From contig NZ_CP091819.1 in NCBI RefSeq assembly GCF_019740355.2, positions 1,922,001-1,986,000 on the forward strand: a DNA stretch of 64,000 nt, given 5' to 3'. Numbering within the stretch: the stretch's first letter is position 1; every line of letters begins with the position of its first letter. This stretch comes from Paracrocinitomix mangrovi (GTDB taxonomy: Bacteria; Bacteroidota; Bacteroidia; Flavobacteriales_D; Crocinitomicaceae). The notes under the pieces were generated by a model that saw nothing but the letters and a program-made list of their open reading frames with translations, was not told the DNA's origin and ran no database searches. The position numbers and the translations under genes are program-made. Positions 8,419 to 18,011 of this stretch are shown piece after piece.

Positions 8419-8706
8419 TTACTCCGCTAACACCATCACCTTGTTATCTTTTACTTCTATCACACCACCTTTGATATCGAAAGTAAAAACAGGGTCATTG
8501 CTGTGTTCAACGTTGAATTTTCCTTCTTTTTCTTCTCTGTTCTTGTCCACAATCTGCTCAACTTTAACAGTTCCTTCAGCCAATCCTGAAATCATTGGAG
8601 CGTGATTACTCAACACACCAAAAGAACCATCAAGTCCCGGCAAAATCACTTGTTTGATTTGCCCTTTGAACAACATTGCGTCCGGAGTTATAACTTCTAA
8701 TATCAT
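8419..8706 (-). CDS. atpC: ATP synthase F1 epsilon subunit (short form)
   Basis: 95 residues forming only the N-terminal beta-sandwich (LEVITPDAMLFKG, ILPGLDGSFGVLSNHAPMIS). The C-terminal helical hairpin that inhibits ATP hydrolysis in E. coli-type epsilon (about 135 residues) is absent. It follows atpD by 11 bases. In Bacteroidota atpDC commonly sit apart from the other F1Fo genes, as here; no other ATP synthase subunit is in the window. The short form probably keeps rotor coupling but lacks the epsilon inhibitory arm. Confidence 0.95.
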   Translation of the reverse strand: MILEVITPDAMLFKGQIKQVILPGLDGSFGVLSNHAPMISGLAEGTVKVEQIVDKNREEKEGKFNVEHSNDPVFTFDIKGGVIEVKDNKVMVLAE

Positions 8707-8717
8707 ATTGATATTTT

Positions 8718-10223
<1,506 letters not shown>

Positions 10224-10292
10224 CTACAACTTTTAATGTGCGTGTTCAATTTTCGGGTGCAAATTTAGTGCATTTTACATTTACTGTCCGAA

Positions 10293-10320
10293 TTTGTTGA
10301 AAGTTTTTTCCATAACTTTG
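10293..10320 (+). promoter_or_regulatory. Probable ribF promoter
   Basis: TTTG (10293-10296), 16 bases, then TAACTTTG (10313-10320). This fits the Bacteroidota consensus with a spacer one base below the usual range; TTG at 10297-10299 gives another register. Transcription would start near 10326, leaving a leader of about 60 bases. It faces away from atpD. Confidence 0.45.
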
Positions 10321-10387
10321 GACCGAAGTACATTTTTAGCTTGTAAAAAAGGCCATTTTTAAGACAAGCGACTAAAAATGAGTTGAA

Positions 10388-11335
10388 TTGAAAGTTTATT
10401 ATTCTGTAGATGAAGTTCCTGAGATCAAAAACCCTGTAATCACACTAGGGACGTTTGATGGAGTGCACTTAGGTCATCAAAAAATCATCAAATTTTTAAA
10501 GGAAAACGCCCAAAAAGTTGAGGGTGAAAGTGTTTTATTCACATTTCATCCACATCCAAGAATAGTTTTACACCCAGAGGACCATAATTTGGAATTAATT
10601 CAGGATATTGACCGAAGAATTGAAAGATTAGCTGAAGAAGGAGTTGATCATTTGATACTTCATCCTTTCACTTTGGAGTTCGCCAAACAAACTGCCACCG
10701 AATTTGTAAGAAATATTTTAGTCAACAAATTAGGCGTTCGTGTAATGACAATTGGTTACAATCATCACTTTGGTAAAAACAGAGAAGGTAACATTGATTT
10801 ACTGCAAGAACTTGGAGCTGTTTACAATTTTGACGTAGTTCAAATTCCTGCTTTTGAACAGGATGAAATAAAAATTAGCTCTACAAAAATACGCAGTGCA
10901 ATAAAAGAAGGCGACATTACAAAAGCCAATGCCTATTTAGGCTCTCCTTTTTGCTTTAAGGGAACAGTTAAAGACGGAGACAAGATTGGAACTACCATTG
11001 GTTTCCCTACAGCAAATATCCAGTTATTTAGTGAAACTCAGATTTTGCCAAATATTGGAGTATATGCTGTTCAGGTTAAAATTGATGGGGAAATGTATGA
11101 TGGAATGATGAATATCGGATATCGTCCTACAGTTTCAAATTCAAATGAAAAAAGAATAGAAGTCAACATATTTAATTTCAATCGTAACTTATACGGCACT
11201 AAGATTGTTGTATTTGTAATTGCAAAGATTAGAGAAGAACAATCATTTAATTCAATTGAAGATTTAAAAAAACAATTACATCAAGATGAAATTAATAGTA
11301 AGCGTATTTTGGATCAGTCTACTTCTAGCCTTTAA
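10388..11335 (+). CDS. ribF: Bifunctional riboflavin kinase / FAD synthetase
   Basis: A 315-residue RibF that turns riboflavin into FMN and then FAD. The N-terminal FAD-synthetase half has the nucleotidyltransferase motif TLGTFDGVHLGHQ (about residues 20-32), FTFHPHPR and the ISSTKIRSAIKEGD block. The C-terminal riboflavin-kinase half has GDKIGTTIGFPTANI and the NIGYRPTV motif. The start is TTG at 10388: an in-frame stop lies at 10379-10381 and no ATG fits before it. Its last 50 bases overlap the LRR gene that follows. Confidence 0.95.
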   Translation: MKVYYSVDEVPEIKNPVITLGTFDGVHLGHQKIIKFLKENAQKVEGESVLFTFHPHPRIVLHPEDHNLELIQDIDRRIERLAEEGVDHLILHPFTLEFAKQTATEFVRNILVNKLGVRVMTIGYNHHFGKNREGNIDLLQELGAVYNFDVVQIPAFEQDEIKISSTKIRSAIKEGDITKANAYLGSPFCFKGTVKDGDKIGTTIGFPTANIQLFSETQILPNIGVYAVQVKIDGEMYDGMMNIGYRPTVSNSNEKRIEVNIFNFNRNLYGTKIVVFVIAKIREEQSFNSIEDLKKQLHQDEINSKRILDQSTSSL

Positions 11336-11858
11336 TAGCTTTGGACAGAAATACAAAATGTATGGAAGTTTGGAAGAAGCATTAACAGCTCCTGTTGATT
11401 CTGTTTACAGACTAGACCTCAGCAAAGGAAAACTAACAGAAGTTCCCAAAGAAATTTATCGATTTAAAAATTTACAGGAATTGAATTTGTCTAAAAACAA
11501 ATTGACCAGCTTACCTGATGATATGAAATTTAGCGATTTAAGAATATTGGACGTAAGTCGTAATAAATTTGAAAAATTCCCTGCAGCTATTTGTCAAAAT
11601 ACAGCACTTCGAAATTTATTTATGGGTAAAAACGAAATTGAAAGTATTCCTGATTGTATCGGCGACTTACAAGACCTACAAGTGTTTGATATTTGGTTTA
11701 ATCCTTTAGATGGTTTACCTGAAACCATGTCGAAACTTAGAAACTTAAGAAGCTTAGACCTAAGTGGAATAAATTTTACCAAGGACGAGCAATTAAAAAT
11801 CACTAATCTAATTCCCTGGGTTCAAATTGAATTTGATACTGCCTGTAATTGTAATTAA
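11286..11858 (+). CDS. Secreted leucine-rich-repeat protein
   Basis: 190 residues: a signal peptide (MKLIVSVFWISLLLAFNSFGQ) and then about five leucine-rich repeats of 22-23 residues. Repeat cores include LQELNLSKNKLTSLP, LRILDVSRNKFEKFP, LRNLFMGKNEIESIP, LQVFDIWFNPLDGLP and LRSLDLSGINF. A short cysteine-containing tail (DTACNCN) ends the protein. LRRs of this type bind proteins; the partner is unknown. The start overlaps ribF by 50 bases, and the stop overlaps that of the convergent gene (shared TTAA at 11855-11858). Confidence 0.82.
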   Translation: MKLIVSVFWISLLLAFNSFGQKYKMYGSLEEALTAPVDSVYRLDLSKGKLTEVPKEIYRFKNLQELNLSKNKLTSLPDDMKFSDLRILDVSRNKFEKFPAAICQNTALRNLFMGKNEIESIPDCIGDLQDLQVFDIWFNPLDGLPETMSKLRNLRSLDLSGINFTKDEQLKITNLIPWVQIEFDTACNCN

Positions 11859-12229
11859 CCCCTGATTGAACTTAACCAAGCCTTTGCTTCATCCACAGAA
11901 GCAAATTCTTTTGTTGGATAAAGTGTACGAGTTGTTTTTCCAAATAATCTTGAGAACAGTGAGCTTTTAGTTTTGGCAACAATGGCAATTCCTTTGGTAA
12001 ATGGAATCATCCTTCCTTTGTTCACATAATAATCCTCAGCCAGTTTGTCTATCTCCGGATTACCATTTAAAAGATCTGCAATAATGAATACGTCATTTCC
12101 TTGACACATGGTTAATTGTGCTTCGTCAATTTCACGTGCGTCAGTCTCTGAAATTTTTGCTCCTTCTTTGTATTTGATTAAAATGATGTCCGGATCTATT
12201 TTGATAATTGATGCTTTTGCTAACTCCAT
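11855..12229 (-). CDS. STAS/SpoIIAA-like small protein, copy B
   Basis: A 124-residue soluble protein paralogous to the gene immediately upstream (12311-12691). Shared blocks are DAREIDEAQLTMCQGNDVFIIAD, a KLAEDYYVNKGRMIPF segment, and a C-terminal FASVDEAKAWLSSIRG. The alpha/beta pattern with a terminal E(A)KAWL helix recalls SpoIIAA/STAS-like domains, which often act as protein-binding switches. I infer the fold from pattern only. It is convergent with the LRR gene and shares its stop region. Confidence 0.6.
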   Translation of the reverse strand: MELAKASIIKIDPDIILIKYKEGAKISETDAREIDEAQLTMCQGNDVFIIADLLNGNPEIDKLAEDYYVNKGRMIPFTKGIAIVAKTKSSLFSRLFGKTTRTLYPTKEFASVDEAKAWLSSIRG

Positions 12230-12310
12230 GGGTATAGTTTTAGATAATATCAGTCAATACAATCTAGGCAATTCATTTTAAAAAAATGTTAGAAATTCGA
12301 TAAATGACAA

Positions 12311-12691
12311 TTAATTTCTCAAAGAAGAAATCCAAGCCTTAGCATCTTCTGCGCTAATGAACTCTTTTTGAGGAAAAATTGCTTTTTTACTAAGGATTCT
12401 AGCTAACAAATTTGGTTTTTGATCTTTTACAACAGCCATTGCTTTGATATAAGGCATCATTTTACACTTTTTTGCAAAGTAATATTCGGCTTCCTTGTCA
12501 ATCTTAGTTCCACCTGCTGTCATGTCAACAATCACAAACATATCTCCGCCTTGAGACATTGTAAGATAGGCATTGTCAATCTCTTTTGCATCATCTTCTG
12601 AGATTGCCATATGTGACTTGTAGTGTGTGATTAAAATGTCATTATCCACTTTTTCTACAGAAGCCTTTGGCAAATCAACTACATCTTTCAT
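12311..12691 (-). CDS. STAS/SpoIIAA-like small protein, copy A
   Basis: A 126-residue paralog of the next gene, with the blocks DAKEIDNAYLTMSQGGDMFVIVD, EAEYYFAKKCKMMPYIKAMAVV and EFISAEDAKAWISSLRN. The two copies are 81 bases apart and divergent enough to be an old tandem duplication. No membrane segment, signal peptide or catalytic motif is seen. A regulatory or scaffold role is a guess based on fold only. Confidence 0.6.
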   Translation of the reverse strand: MKDVVDLPKASVEKVDNDILITHYKSHMAISEDDAKEIDNAYLTMSQGGDMFVIVDMTAGGTKIDKEAEYYFAKKCKMMPYIKAMAVVKDQKPNLLARILSKKAIFPQKEFISAEDAKAWISSLRN

Positions 12692-12776
12692 CTTTTGAGG
12701 TTTAGGTTTTTATACGTAGTTCGATAAAAGTAAAACATTTACTATCACGACATTATAATTGTTGATAAATTAACAA

Positions 12777-13739
12777 TTAATTAATACAGAGTTGAGTTTC
12801 TAACTCTTTCTCAGTTAGAAAGTTAAGTGCTGCATCATTAATATGAGAGGCCAAGTAAAGCTGTTCATACTGTCCATTTGTAGGGATCAATATTGCTTTC
12901 TTATTTAGAATAAGCATCTCCATTATAGTGGTATAACCTGCTCTTGAAATTACAATTTCACTTTCCTCAATCAATTTGGACAATTCTTGTGTTGAAGGAT
13001 TAACTACAACATTATTTGAATCATTTGCAAGCGGAGAAACAATTGTATATACTTCACCTGATTTTTCTAACCATTCTGATAACAGTTTTTGAAACCTACT
13101 TCTTTCGGGTTCGGGACCTGATACAATTGCCAGATATTTTCGGTGAATGACACCATTGTTCGACAAAGCAAATCTCCCAAGCCATCCAATATAACTTTTG
13201 GGTACATCTACTTGTGCATTTAATAAATCCCCACAAATAGATTTTTTTTCATTGTCAGGAATCCAACATTCATCAAAGGCTGAAATGTATTTTCTGATTT
13301 TAGATCGCACCGTTTTTCGGAAGTACGGCACCATTGGATTCAACTGATGGGTTAGTATAATATTGTAAGTTTTAGTACTGTGAAATCCGTATCTATTGTC
13401 TGAAACTATTATATCAGCCTTATGTTTATCAGCTAAATTTTGCGCAAGACTAGCCTCTCTTTTTGCTTTATTGGCCAACTTTCTGAATTGAGAAAACATT
13501 TGCAGATAAGTTGATCTTTCTGAATCTAATGTTACTTCATAACCGGGAATTAGCTCAACTTCTATATTGGAAAAATCCTTTTTAATCAATTCAATTCCCA
13601 AATGGTTGGCTGCAAATACTACTTTACAATTTTGACTTATAAATTGACGAATTAGGGGAATACATCTTGTTACATGCCCCATCCCCCAATCGAGCGGAGC
13701 TACTATAACAGTTTTATCATGTATTTCACCTGGCAACAT
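12777..13739 (-). CDS. Glycosyltransferase of the GT28/MurG-like type
   Basis: A 320-residue GT-B-fold protein. The N-terminal motif APLDWGMGHVTRCIPLIRQ resembles the donor-side loop of UDP-sugar transferases. The C-terminal domain ends with SEIVISRAGYTTIMEMLILN followed by KKAILIPTNGQYEQ, the nucleotide-sugar binding signature of family GT28. Substrate and acceptor cannot be told from sequence; related proteins act on lipids or peptidoglycan precursors at the inner membrane. It is a single gene after the sdh terminator, with no obvious partner. Confidence 0.75.
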   Translation of the reverse strand: MLPGEIHDKTVIVAPLDWGMGHVTRCIPLIRQFISQNCKVVFAANHLGIELIKKDFSNIEVELIPGYEVTLDSERSTYLQMFSQFRKLANKAKREASLAQNLADKHKADIIVSDNRYGFHSTKTYNIILTHQLNPMVPYFRKTVRSKIRKYISAFDECWIPDNEKKSICGDLLNAQVDVPKSYIGWLGRFALSNNGVIHRKYLAIVSGPEPERSRFQKLLSEWLEKSGEVYTIVSPLANDSNNVVVNPSTQELSKLIEESEIVISRAGYTTIMEMLILNKKAILIPTNGQYEQLYLASHINDAALNFLTEKELETQLCIN

Positions 13740-13750
13740 ATCAATAAATA

Positions 13751-13783
13751 TAAAAAAAGGCTCCTACAAATGCAGGAGCCTTT
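13751..13783 (-). terminator. Terminator of the sdhCAB operon
   Basis: A stem with GGCTCCT/AGGAGCC arms (13780-13774 and 13765-13759) and an 8-base loop, followed on the minus strand by seven T residues (13758-13752). It lies 26 bases past the sdhB stop. Confidence 0.88.
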
Positions 13784-13805
13784 CAATTATCATCTTTAAT
13801 TGCTT

Positions 13806-14573
13806 TTATTTTTCTTTAACAATAGAAGCTTTTAAATATTCTCTATTCATTCTTGCAATGTTCTCCAAGCTAATTCCTTTAGGACATTCCACTTCACATG
13901 CTCCTGTATTTGAACAGTTACCAAACCCTTCTAAATCCATTTGATGAACCATATTTAATACACGATCTTTTGCTTCAATTTTACCTTGAGGCAACAAAGC
14001 AAATTGTGAAACTTTTGCAGAAACAAACAACATTGCAGACGCATTTTTACATGCGGCAACACAAGCACCACATCCAATACAAGTAGCTGCATCAAAAGCT
14101 TTATCAGCTTTATCTTTTTCTACCGGGATTGCATTTGCATCTTGTGTATTACCAGAAGTGTTTACTGAAATAAAACCTCCGGCATGTTGAATTCTGTCAA
14201 AAGACGATCTGTCAACTACTAAATCCTTAATCACAGGGAAAGCTTTCGCTCTAAATGGTTCTATAACAATTGTATCACCATCTTTGAACATTCTCATGTG
14301 CAACTGACAAGTAGTAACTCCTCTATCTGGTCCGTGTGGCTCACCATTAATTTGAAGCGAACACATTCCACAAATTCCCTCACGACAATCATGATCAAAT
14401 GCTACAGGCTCTTTACCTTCATTGATCAATTGCTCATTCAATACATCCAACATTTCTAAGAAAGACATGTGCTCAGAAACATCAGATAATTGATAGGTTT
14501 CCATTCTACCTTTATCGCTGGCGTTTTTTTGACGCCAAACTTTCAATGTTAAATTCATTCCTTTATCAGACAT
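13806..14573 (-). CDS. sdhB: Succinate dehydrogenase / fumarate reductase iron-sulfur subunit
   Basis: A 255-residue subunit that carries electrons from SdhA flavin to the membrane anchor. The [2Fe-2S] cysteines lie in CREGICGMC (about residues 63-71). The second and third cluster ligands are [11 protein letters not shown] (about 164-174) and the C-terminal [15 protein letters not shown] segment. Length and order fit the non-classical SdhB found with a single fused cytochrome b. It follows sdhA by 7 bases and ends at a terminator. Confidence 0.96.
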   Translation of the reverse strand: MSDKGMNLTLKVWRQKNASDKGRMETYQLSDVSEHMSFLEMLDVLNEQLINEGKEPVAFDHDCREGICGMCSLQINGEPHGPDRGVTTCQLHMRMFKDGDTIVIEPFRAKAFPVIKDLVVDRSSFDRIQHAGGFISVNTSGNTQDANAIPVEKDKADKAFDAATCIGCGACVAACKNASAMLFVSAKVSQFALLPQGKIEAKDRVLNMVHQMDLEGFGNCSNTGACEVECPKGISLENIARMNREYLKASIVKEK

Positions 14574-14580
14574 ATCTCTC

Positions 14581-16596
14581 TTATTTGTATGAACGTTGTT
14601 TTAGTTCAATGTCATTAAATTCTAATTCTTCTTTGTGCAAGTTTGAATCTGCAGGATTTCCTGTCCACTCCCATGCTGCAACATATTTGAAGTTTACGTC
14701 ATCACGTTTTGCTTCACCTTGTTGTTCTCCTGATTCCTCAACAGACTCTTCTCTAAAGTGACCTCCGCATGATTCATTTCTGTGCAATGCATCTTTCGCA
14801 AACAAAATTCCTAATTCTAAGAAATCAGCTACTCTTCCTGCTTTTTCTAATTCCGGATTGTATTCATCCATTGAACCAGGAATCTTCACATCTTTCCAGA
14901 ACTCGTCTTTAATTTGTTGAATTTCTACAATTGCTTCTTCTAATCCTTTTGCATTTCTAGACATCCCAACTTTATCCCACATTACTTTTCCTAATCGCTT
15001 GTGGAATGAATCAACAGATTGTGATCCTTGAATATTCATCAACTGAGTCAATCTGTCTGTAACAGCTTTTTCAGCCTCATCAAATTCAGGTGAATCTGTT
15101 GAAATTGGACCTGTTCTAATTTCGTCAGCTAAATAATCTCCAATTGTATAAGGCAATACAAAGTAACCATCAGCCAAACCTTGCATTAGAGCAGATGCTC
15201 CTAATCTATTTGCTCCGTGATCTGAGAAATTTGCTTCACCTGCTGCATAACATCCCGGGATGGTAGTCATTAAGTTGTAATCAACCCATAAACCTCCCAT
15301 TGTATAGTGAACTGCAGGATAAATTTTCATTGGAGTTTCGTAAGGATTGTCATCTGTAATTTTTTGATACATCTGGAATAAGTTTCCATACTTATCTTCG
15401 ATTACTCCTTTACCAAGCGCAGTAATACGATCAGGAGTAGCATTATGCTCACCTAATACATTCGCTTTTTCTTTACCATATCTTTGAATTGCAGAAGCAA
15501 AATCTAAGAAAACTGCTTCACCAGTTTGATTCACACCAAAACCTGCATCACATCTTTCTTTTGCTGCTCTGGAAGCAACGTCTCTTGGCACAAGGTTACC
15601 AAAAGCAGGATATCTTCTTTCCAAATAGTAATCTCTATCTTCTTCTTTCAAATCTTTTGGCTTAATAGCTCCAGATCTGATTTTCTCTACATCTTCCATT
15701 TTCTTAGGAACCCAAATTCTACCGTCATTTCTCAATGACTCAGACATCAAAGTCAATTTCGACTGATAATCACCTGAACGTGGAATACAAGTTGGGTGAA
15801 TTTGAGTATAGCAAGGATTCGCAAAGAAAGCACCTCTTCTATGAGCTCTCCAAGCCGCAGTCACGTTAGAACCCATTGCGTTGGTTGAAAGGAAGAATAC
15901 GTTTCCATAACCTCCGGTAGCCAATACAACTGCATGTGCTGAGTGTCTTTCAATAGCCCCAGTCACCAAGTTTCTAACAATAACCCCTCTTGCTTTTCCA
16001 TTTACAATTACCAAATCCAACATTTCATGTCTGTTGTACATTTGGATTTTTCCTTTACCAATTTGACGGTTCATGGCAGAATAAGCACCTAACAACAACT
16101 GCTGTCCGGTTTGACCTTTGGCATAGAATGTTCTAGAAACTAATACACCTCCAAATGATCTATTATCCAATAATCCACCATAATCTCTTGCAAAAGGAAC
16201 ACCTTGAGCAACGCATTGGTCAATAATATTTGCAGAAACTTCGGCTAATCTATAAACGTTAGCTTCTCTTGCACGATAGTCGCCTCCTTTTACAGTATCG
16301 TAAAACAATCTGTAAACTGAGTCACCATCATTTTGATAGTTTTTTGCCGCGTTGATACCTCCTTGTGCGGCAATAGAGTGCGCTCTACGAGGAGAATCTT
16401 GAAAAGCAAATGCTTTTACTTTATACCCAAGCTCAGCTAAAGAAGCTGCAGCTGATCCACCGGCCAAACCGGTTCCCACAACTATAACATCTATCAAACG
16501 CTTATTAGCCGGGTTAACGACATTAATTTTGTTTTTGTGATTGGTCCACTTATCTTTAATTGGACCTGCTGGTATTCTTGAATCTAATACTGACAT
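14581..16596 (-). CDS. sdhA: Succinate dehydrogenase / fumarate reductase flavoprotein subunit
   Basis: A 671-residue flavoprotein that oxidises succinate in the TCA cycle. The FAD-binding fold starts with [19 protein letters not shown] (about residues 35-53), and the FAD-linking histidine region is [13 protein letters not shown] (about 73-85). Downstream are [21 protein letters not shown] and the [16 protein letters not shown]-type region ([20 protein letters not shown]). Its length is that of the long SdhA of Bacteroidota. It sits between sdhC and sdhB with gaps of 12 and 7 bases. Confidence 0.97.
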   Translation of the reverse strand: MSVLDSRIPAGPIKDKWTNHKNKINVVNPANKRLIDVIVVGTGLAGGSAAASLAELGYKVKAFAFQDSPRRAHSIAAQGGINAAKNYQNDGDSVYRLFYDTVKGGDYRAREANVYRLAEVSANIIDQCVAQGVPFARDYGGLLDNRSFGGVLVSRTFYAKGQTGQQLLLGAYSAMNRQIGKGKIQMYNRHEMLDLVIVNGKARGVIVRNLVTGAIERHSAHAVVLATGGYGNVFFLSTNAMGSNVTAAWRAHRRGAFFANPCYTQIHPTCIPRSGDYQSKLTLMSESLRNDGRIWVPKKMEDVEKIRSGAIKPKDLKEEDRDYYLERRYPAFGNLVPRDVASRAAKERCDAGFGVNQTGEAVFLDFASAIQRYGKEKANVLGEHNATPDRITALGKGVIEDKYGNLFQMYQKITDDNPYETPMKIYPAVHYTMGGLWVDYNLMTTIPGCYAAGEANFSDHGANRLGASALMQGLADGYFVLPYTIGDYLADEIRTGPISTDSPEFDEAEKAVTDRLTQLMNIQGSQSVDSFHKRLGKVMWDKVGMSRNAKGLEEAIVEIQQIKDEFWKDVKIPGSMDEYNPELEKAGRVADFLELGILFAKDALHRNESCGGHFREESVEESGEQQGEAKRDDVNFKYVAAWEWTGNPADSNLHKEELEFNDIELKQRSYK

Positions 16597-16608
16597 CTTG
16601 ATATAGTA

Positions 16609-17277
16609 TTAAAGTTGTGTTCCGTAATGATATAATGCGATTACAATGAACCCTAATGGTACCAATACCGCATATAAAATTCCTAATTTCTTAATAACAG
16701 GTGTGTATCTGTTGTGTCTAAATCCTACCGATTGGAATGCAGATTGGAAACCGTGCATTAAGTGAAGCGATAAGAATACAAATGCCAAGCTGTACAAACC
16801 TGTTCTGATTGGGTCTGTAAACTTGTGATGCAATTCTTCCCAATATCTGAACTCACCATTTGCAGCCAATCCTGTCATATCTCCCTCAATGAATTTAACT
16901 TTCAACTCAGGGAACCAAAAGTCATAAAAATGAAGTCCTAAAAACAACAAGATCATGATTCCGGTTATGGCCATGTTTCTAGACATCCAACTTGCATTAG
17001 CAGCTGAATTAATCTTTTGATACTTAACTGCTCTTGCTTTTCTGTTTTGCCCCTCAAGGTATAAGCCCATTGCAAGGTGAAAAATCACCCCAAATGCTAA
17101 TATTGGTTGCAATACAAATTGAACAATTGGATTGGTACCCATAAAGTGAGATACCGAATTAAATGCATCCTTCGAACAAATGGACAATGAATTTATTGTC
17201 ACGTGTTGAAGTAAAAAGAGAAGTAAGAAAAAGCCAGATAAGGCCATTAAGATCTTCTTCGCGATTGATGTTTTCAT
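16609..17277 (-). CDS. sdhC: Succinate dehydrogenase cytochrome b subunit
   Basis: A 222-residue membrane anchor with five hydrophobic helices (about residues 8-28, 54-76, 102-122, 158-180 and 198-218). Histidines spaced as haem ligands occur in several of them (LLQHVTI, FHLAMGLYL, LGLHFYDF, LSLHLMHGF). This matches the single-polypeptide, di-haem anchor type (Wolinella/Bacillus-like) that reduces menaquinone. It is the first gene of sdhCAB. A possible structured leader lies upstream at 17321-17370. Confidence 0.94.
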   Translation of the reverse strand: MKTSIAKKILMALSGFFLLLFLLQHVTINSLSICSKDAFNSVSHFMGTNPIVQFVLQPILAFGVIFHLAMGLYLEGQNRKARAVKYQKINSAANASWMSRNMAITGIMILLFLGLHFYDFWFPELKVKFIEGDMTGLAANGEFRYWEELHHKFTDPIRTGLYSLAFVFLSLHLMHGFQSAFQSVGFRHNRYTPVIKKLGILYAVLVPLGFIVIALYHYGTQL

Positions 17278-17320
17278 CTGTTAGTAATTAAATTTTTTAA
17301 TCGCCAGATGGAATTCGCAC

Positions 17321-17370
17321 GTTAATACATATCACGCCCTGGTCAAAAAGTCAGCTCGTGATCTGTTAAC
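17321..17370 (-). promoter_or_regulatory. Possible structured RNA leader of sdhC
   Basis: Read on the minus strand, GTTAA (17370-17366) can pair with TTAAC (17325-17321), and ATCACG (17362-17357) with CGTGAT (17336-17331). An inner CTG/CAG helix encloses the loop. The segment is more GC-rich than the surrounding DNA and lies about 45 bases before the sdhC start. I do not recognise it as a known riboswitch or RNA motif. It may be a cis-regulatory leader or a DNA-level operator. Confidence 0.35.
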
Positions 17371-17482
17371 GGCTCATTTCATATCGACTTTGTGTAATTC
17401 AGGTTTAAAAACGTAAACAAAATTAAACTTGATTTTGTTTTGGCCTCTATAATTATTCAATCATTCATTCTGAAAAAGCCTG

Positions 17483-17511
17483 TTTAGAATCATTCTAAAT
17501 AACTATCTTTG
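17483..17511 (+). promoter_or_regulatory. suf operon promoter overlapped by a palindromic operator
   Basis: TATCTTTG (17504-17511) is a perfect -7 box; TTTA (17483-17486) stands 17 bases upstream as an imperfect -33 box. The whole spacer is occupied by the 17-base palindrome TTTAGAAT-C-ATTCTAAA (17483-17499). Its core fits the 7-1-7 layout of Fur sites at 11 of 14 positions. A repressor bound here would block the polymerase. This fits iron or redox control of iron-sulfur assembly, though the regulator is inferred. Confidence 0.55.
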
Positions 17512-17655
17512 TATAAAGTGTTGATTTTGTTAGTATTGACATGATTTTGCGTCAAATACAATGAAAATTAAATTACGAAAGTCAAAAGCAATACCTTAAA
17601 AAGGGTATTTTTGCACTTCCGTTGGGTTATTTATAAAGAATCTAAATAAAATATT

Positions 17656-17979
17656 ATGATCAAAGTAACAGATATGGCCAAAGATACGGCCTTACGCATG
17701 ATGGCTGAGGAACAGAAGGATGGATTCTTTATTCGCGTTGGTGTTGAAGGAGGAGGATGCTCTGGTTTGATGTATCAATTGAAGTTTGATGATCAAATGA
17801 ATGAAGACGATAAAGAGTTTATGGATAACGGAATCAAAGTAGTTGTTGACAAGAAAAGTGTTCTTTATCTAGTAGGAACAACATTAGATTACAGTGGAGG
17901 ATTAAATGGTAAAGGTTTTGTTTTTTCAAATCCAAATGCTGCCAGAACTTGCGGTTGTGGTGAATCTTTTTCGCTTTAA
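17656..17979 (+). CDS. Iron-sulfur cluster assembly protein, IscA/SufA/HesB family
   Basis: A 107-residue A-type carrier protein. The three conserved cysteines are present: one in GGCSGLMYQ (about residue 35) and two in the C-terminal CGCGESFSL. It accepts and passes on [2Fe-2S]/[4Fe-4S] clusters in the cytoplasm. As first gene of iscA/sufA-sufB-sufC-sufD it probably serves the SUF scaffold. It is about 138 bases after the predicted transcription start of the palindrome-covered promoter, so the leader is long. Confidence 0.93.
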   Translation: MIKVTDMAKDTALRMMAEEQKDGFFIRVGVEGGGCSGLMYQLKFDDQMNEDDKEFMDNGIKVVVDKKSVLYLVGTTLDYSGGLNGKGFVFSNPNAARTCGCGESFSL

Positions 17980-18011
17980 TAATATTTTGATACACACAAG
18001 AAATTTAAAGA

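Larger units (their letters stand above)
17278..17655. other. Divergent sdhC / iscA intergenic region (378 bases)
   Basis: No protein gene is seen. The sdhC side holds a stem-rich segment (17321-17370) and a minus-strand TAATTTTG (17425-17418) that may be a -7 box. The suf side holds a promoter overlapped by a 17-base palindrome (17483-17511). A further TATTTTTG at 17606-17613 has no TTTG partner at the right distance. Confidence 0.7.
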
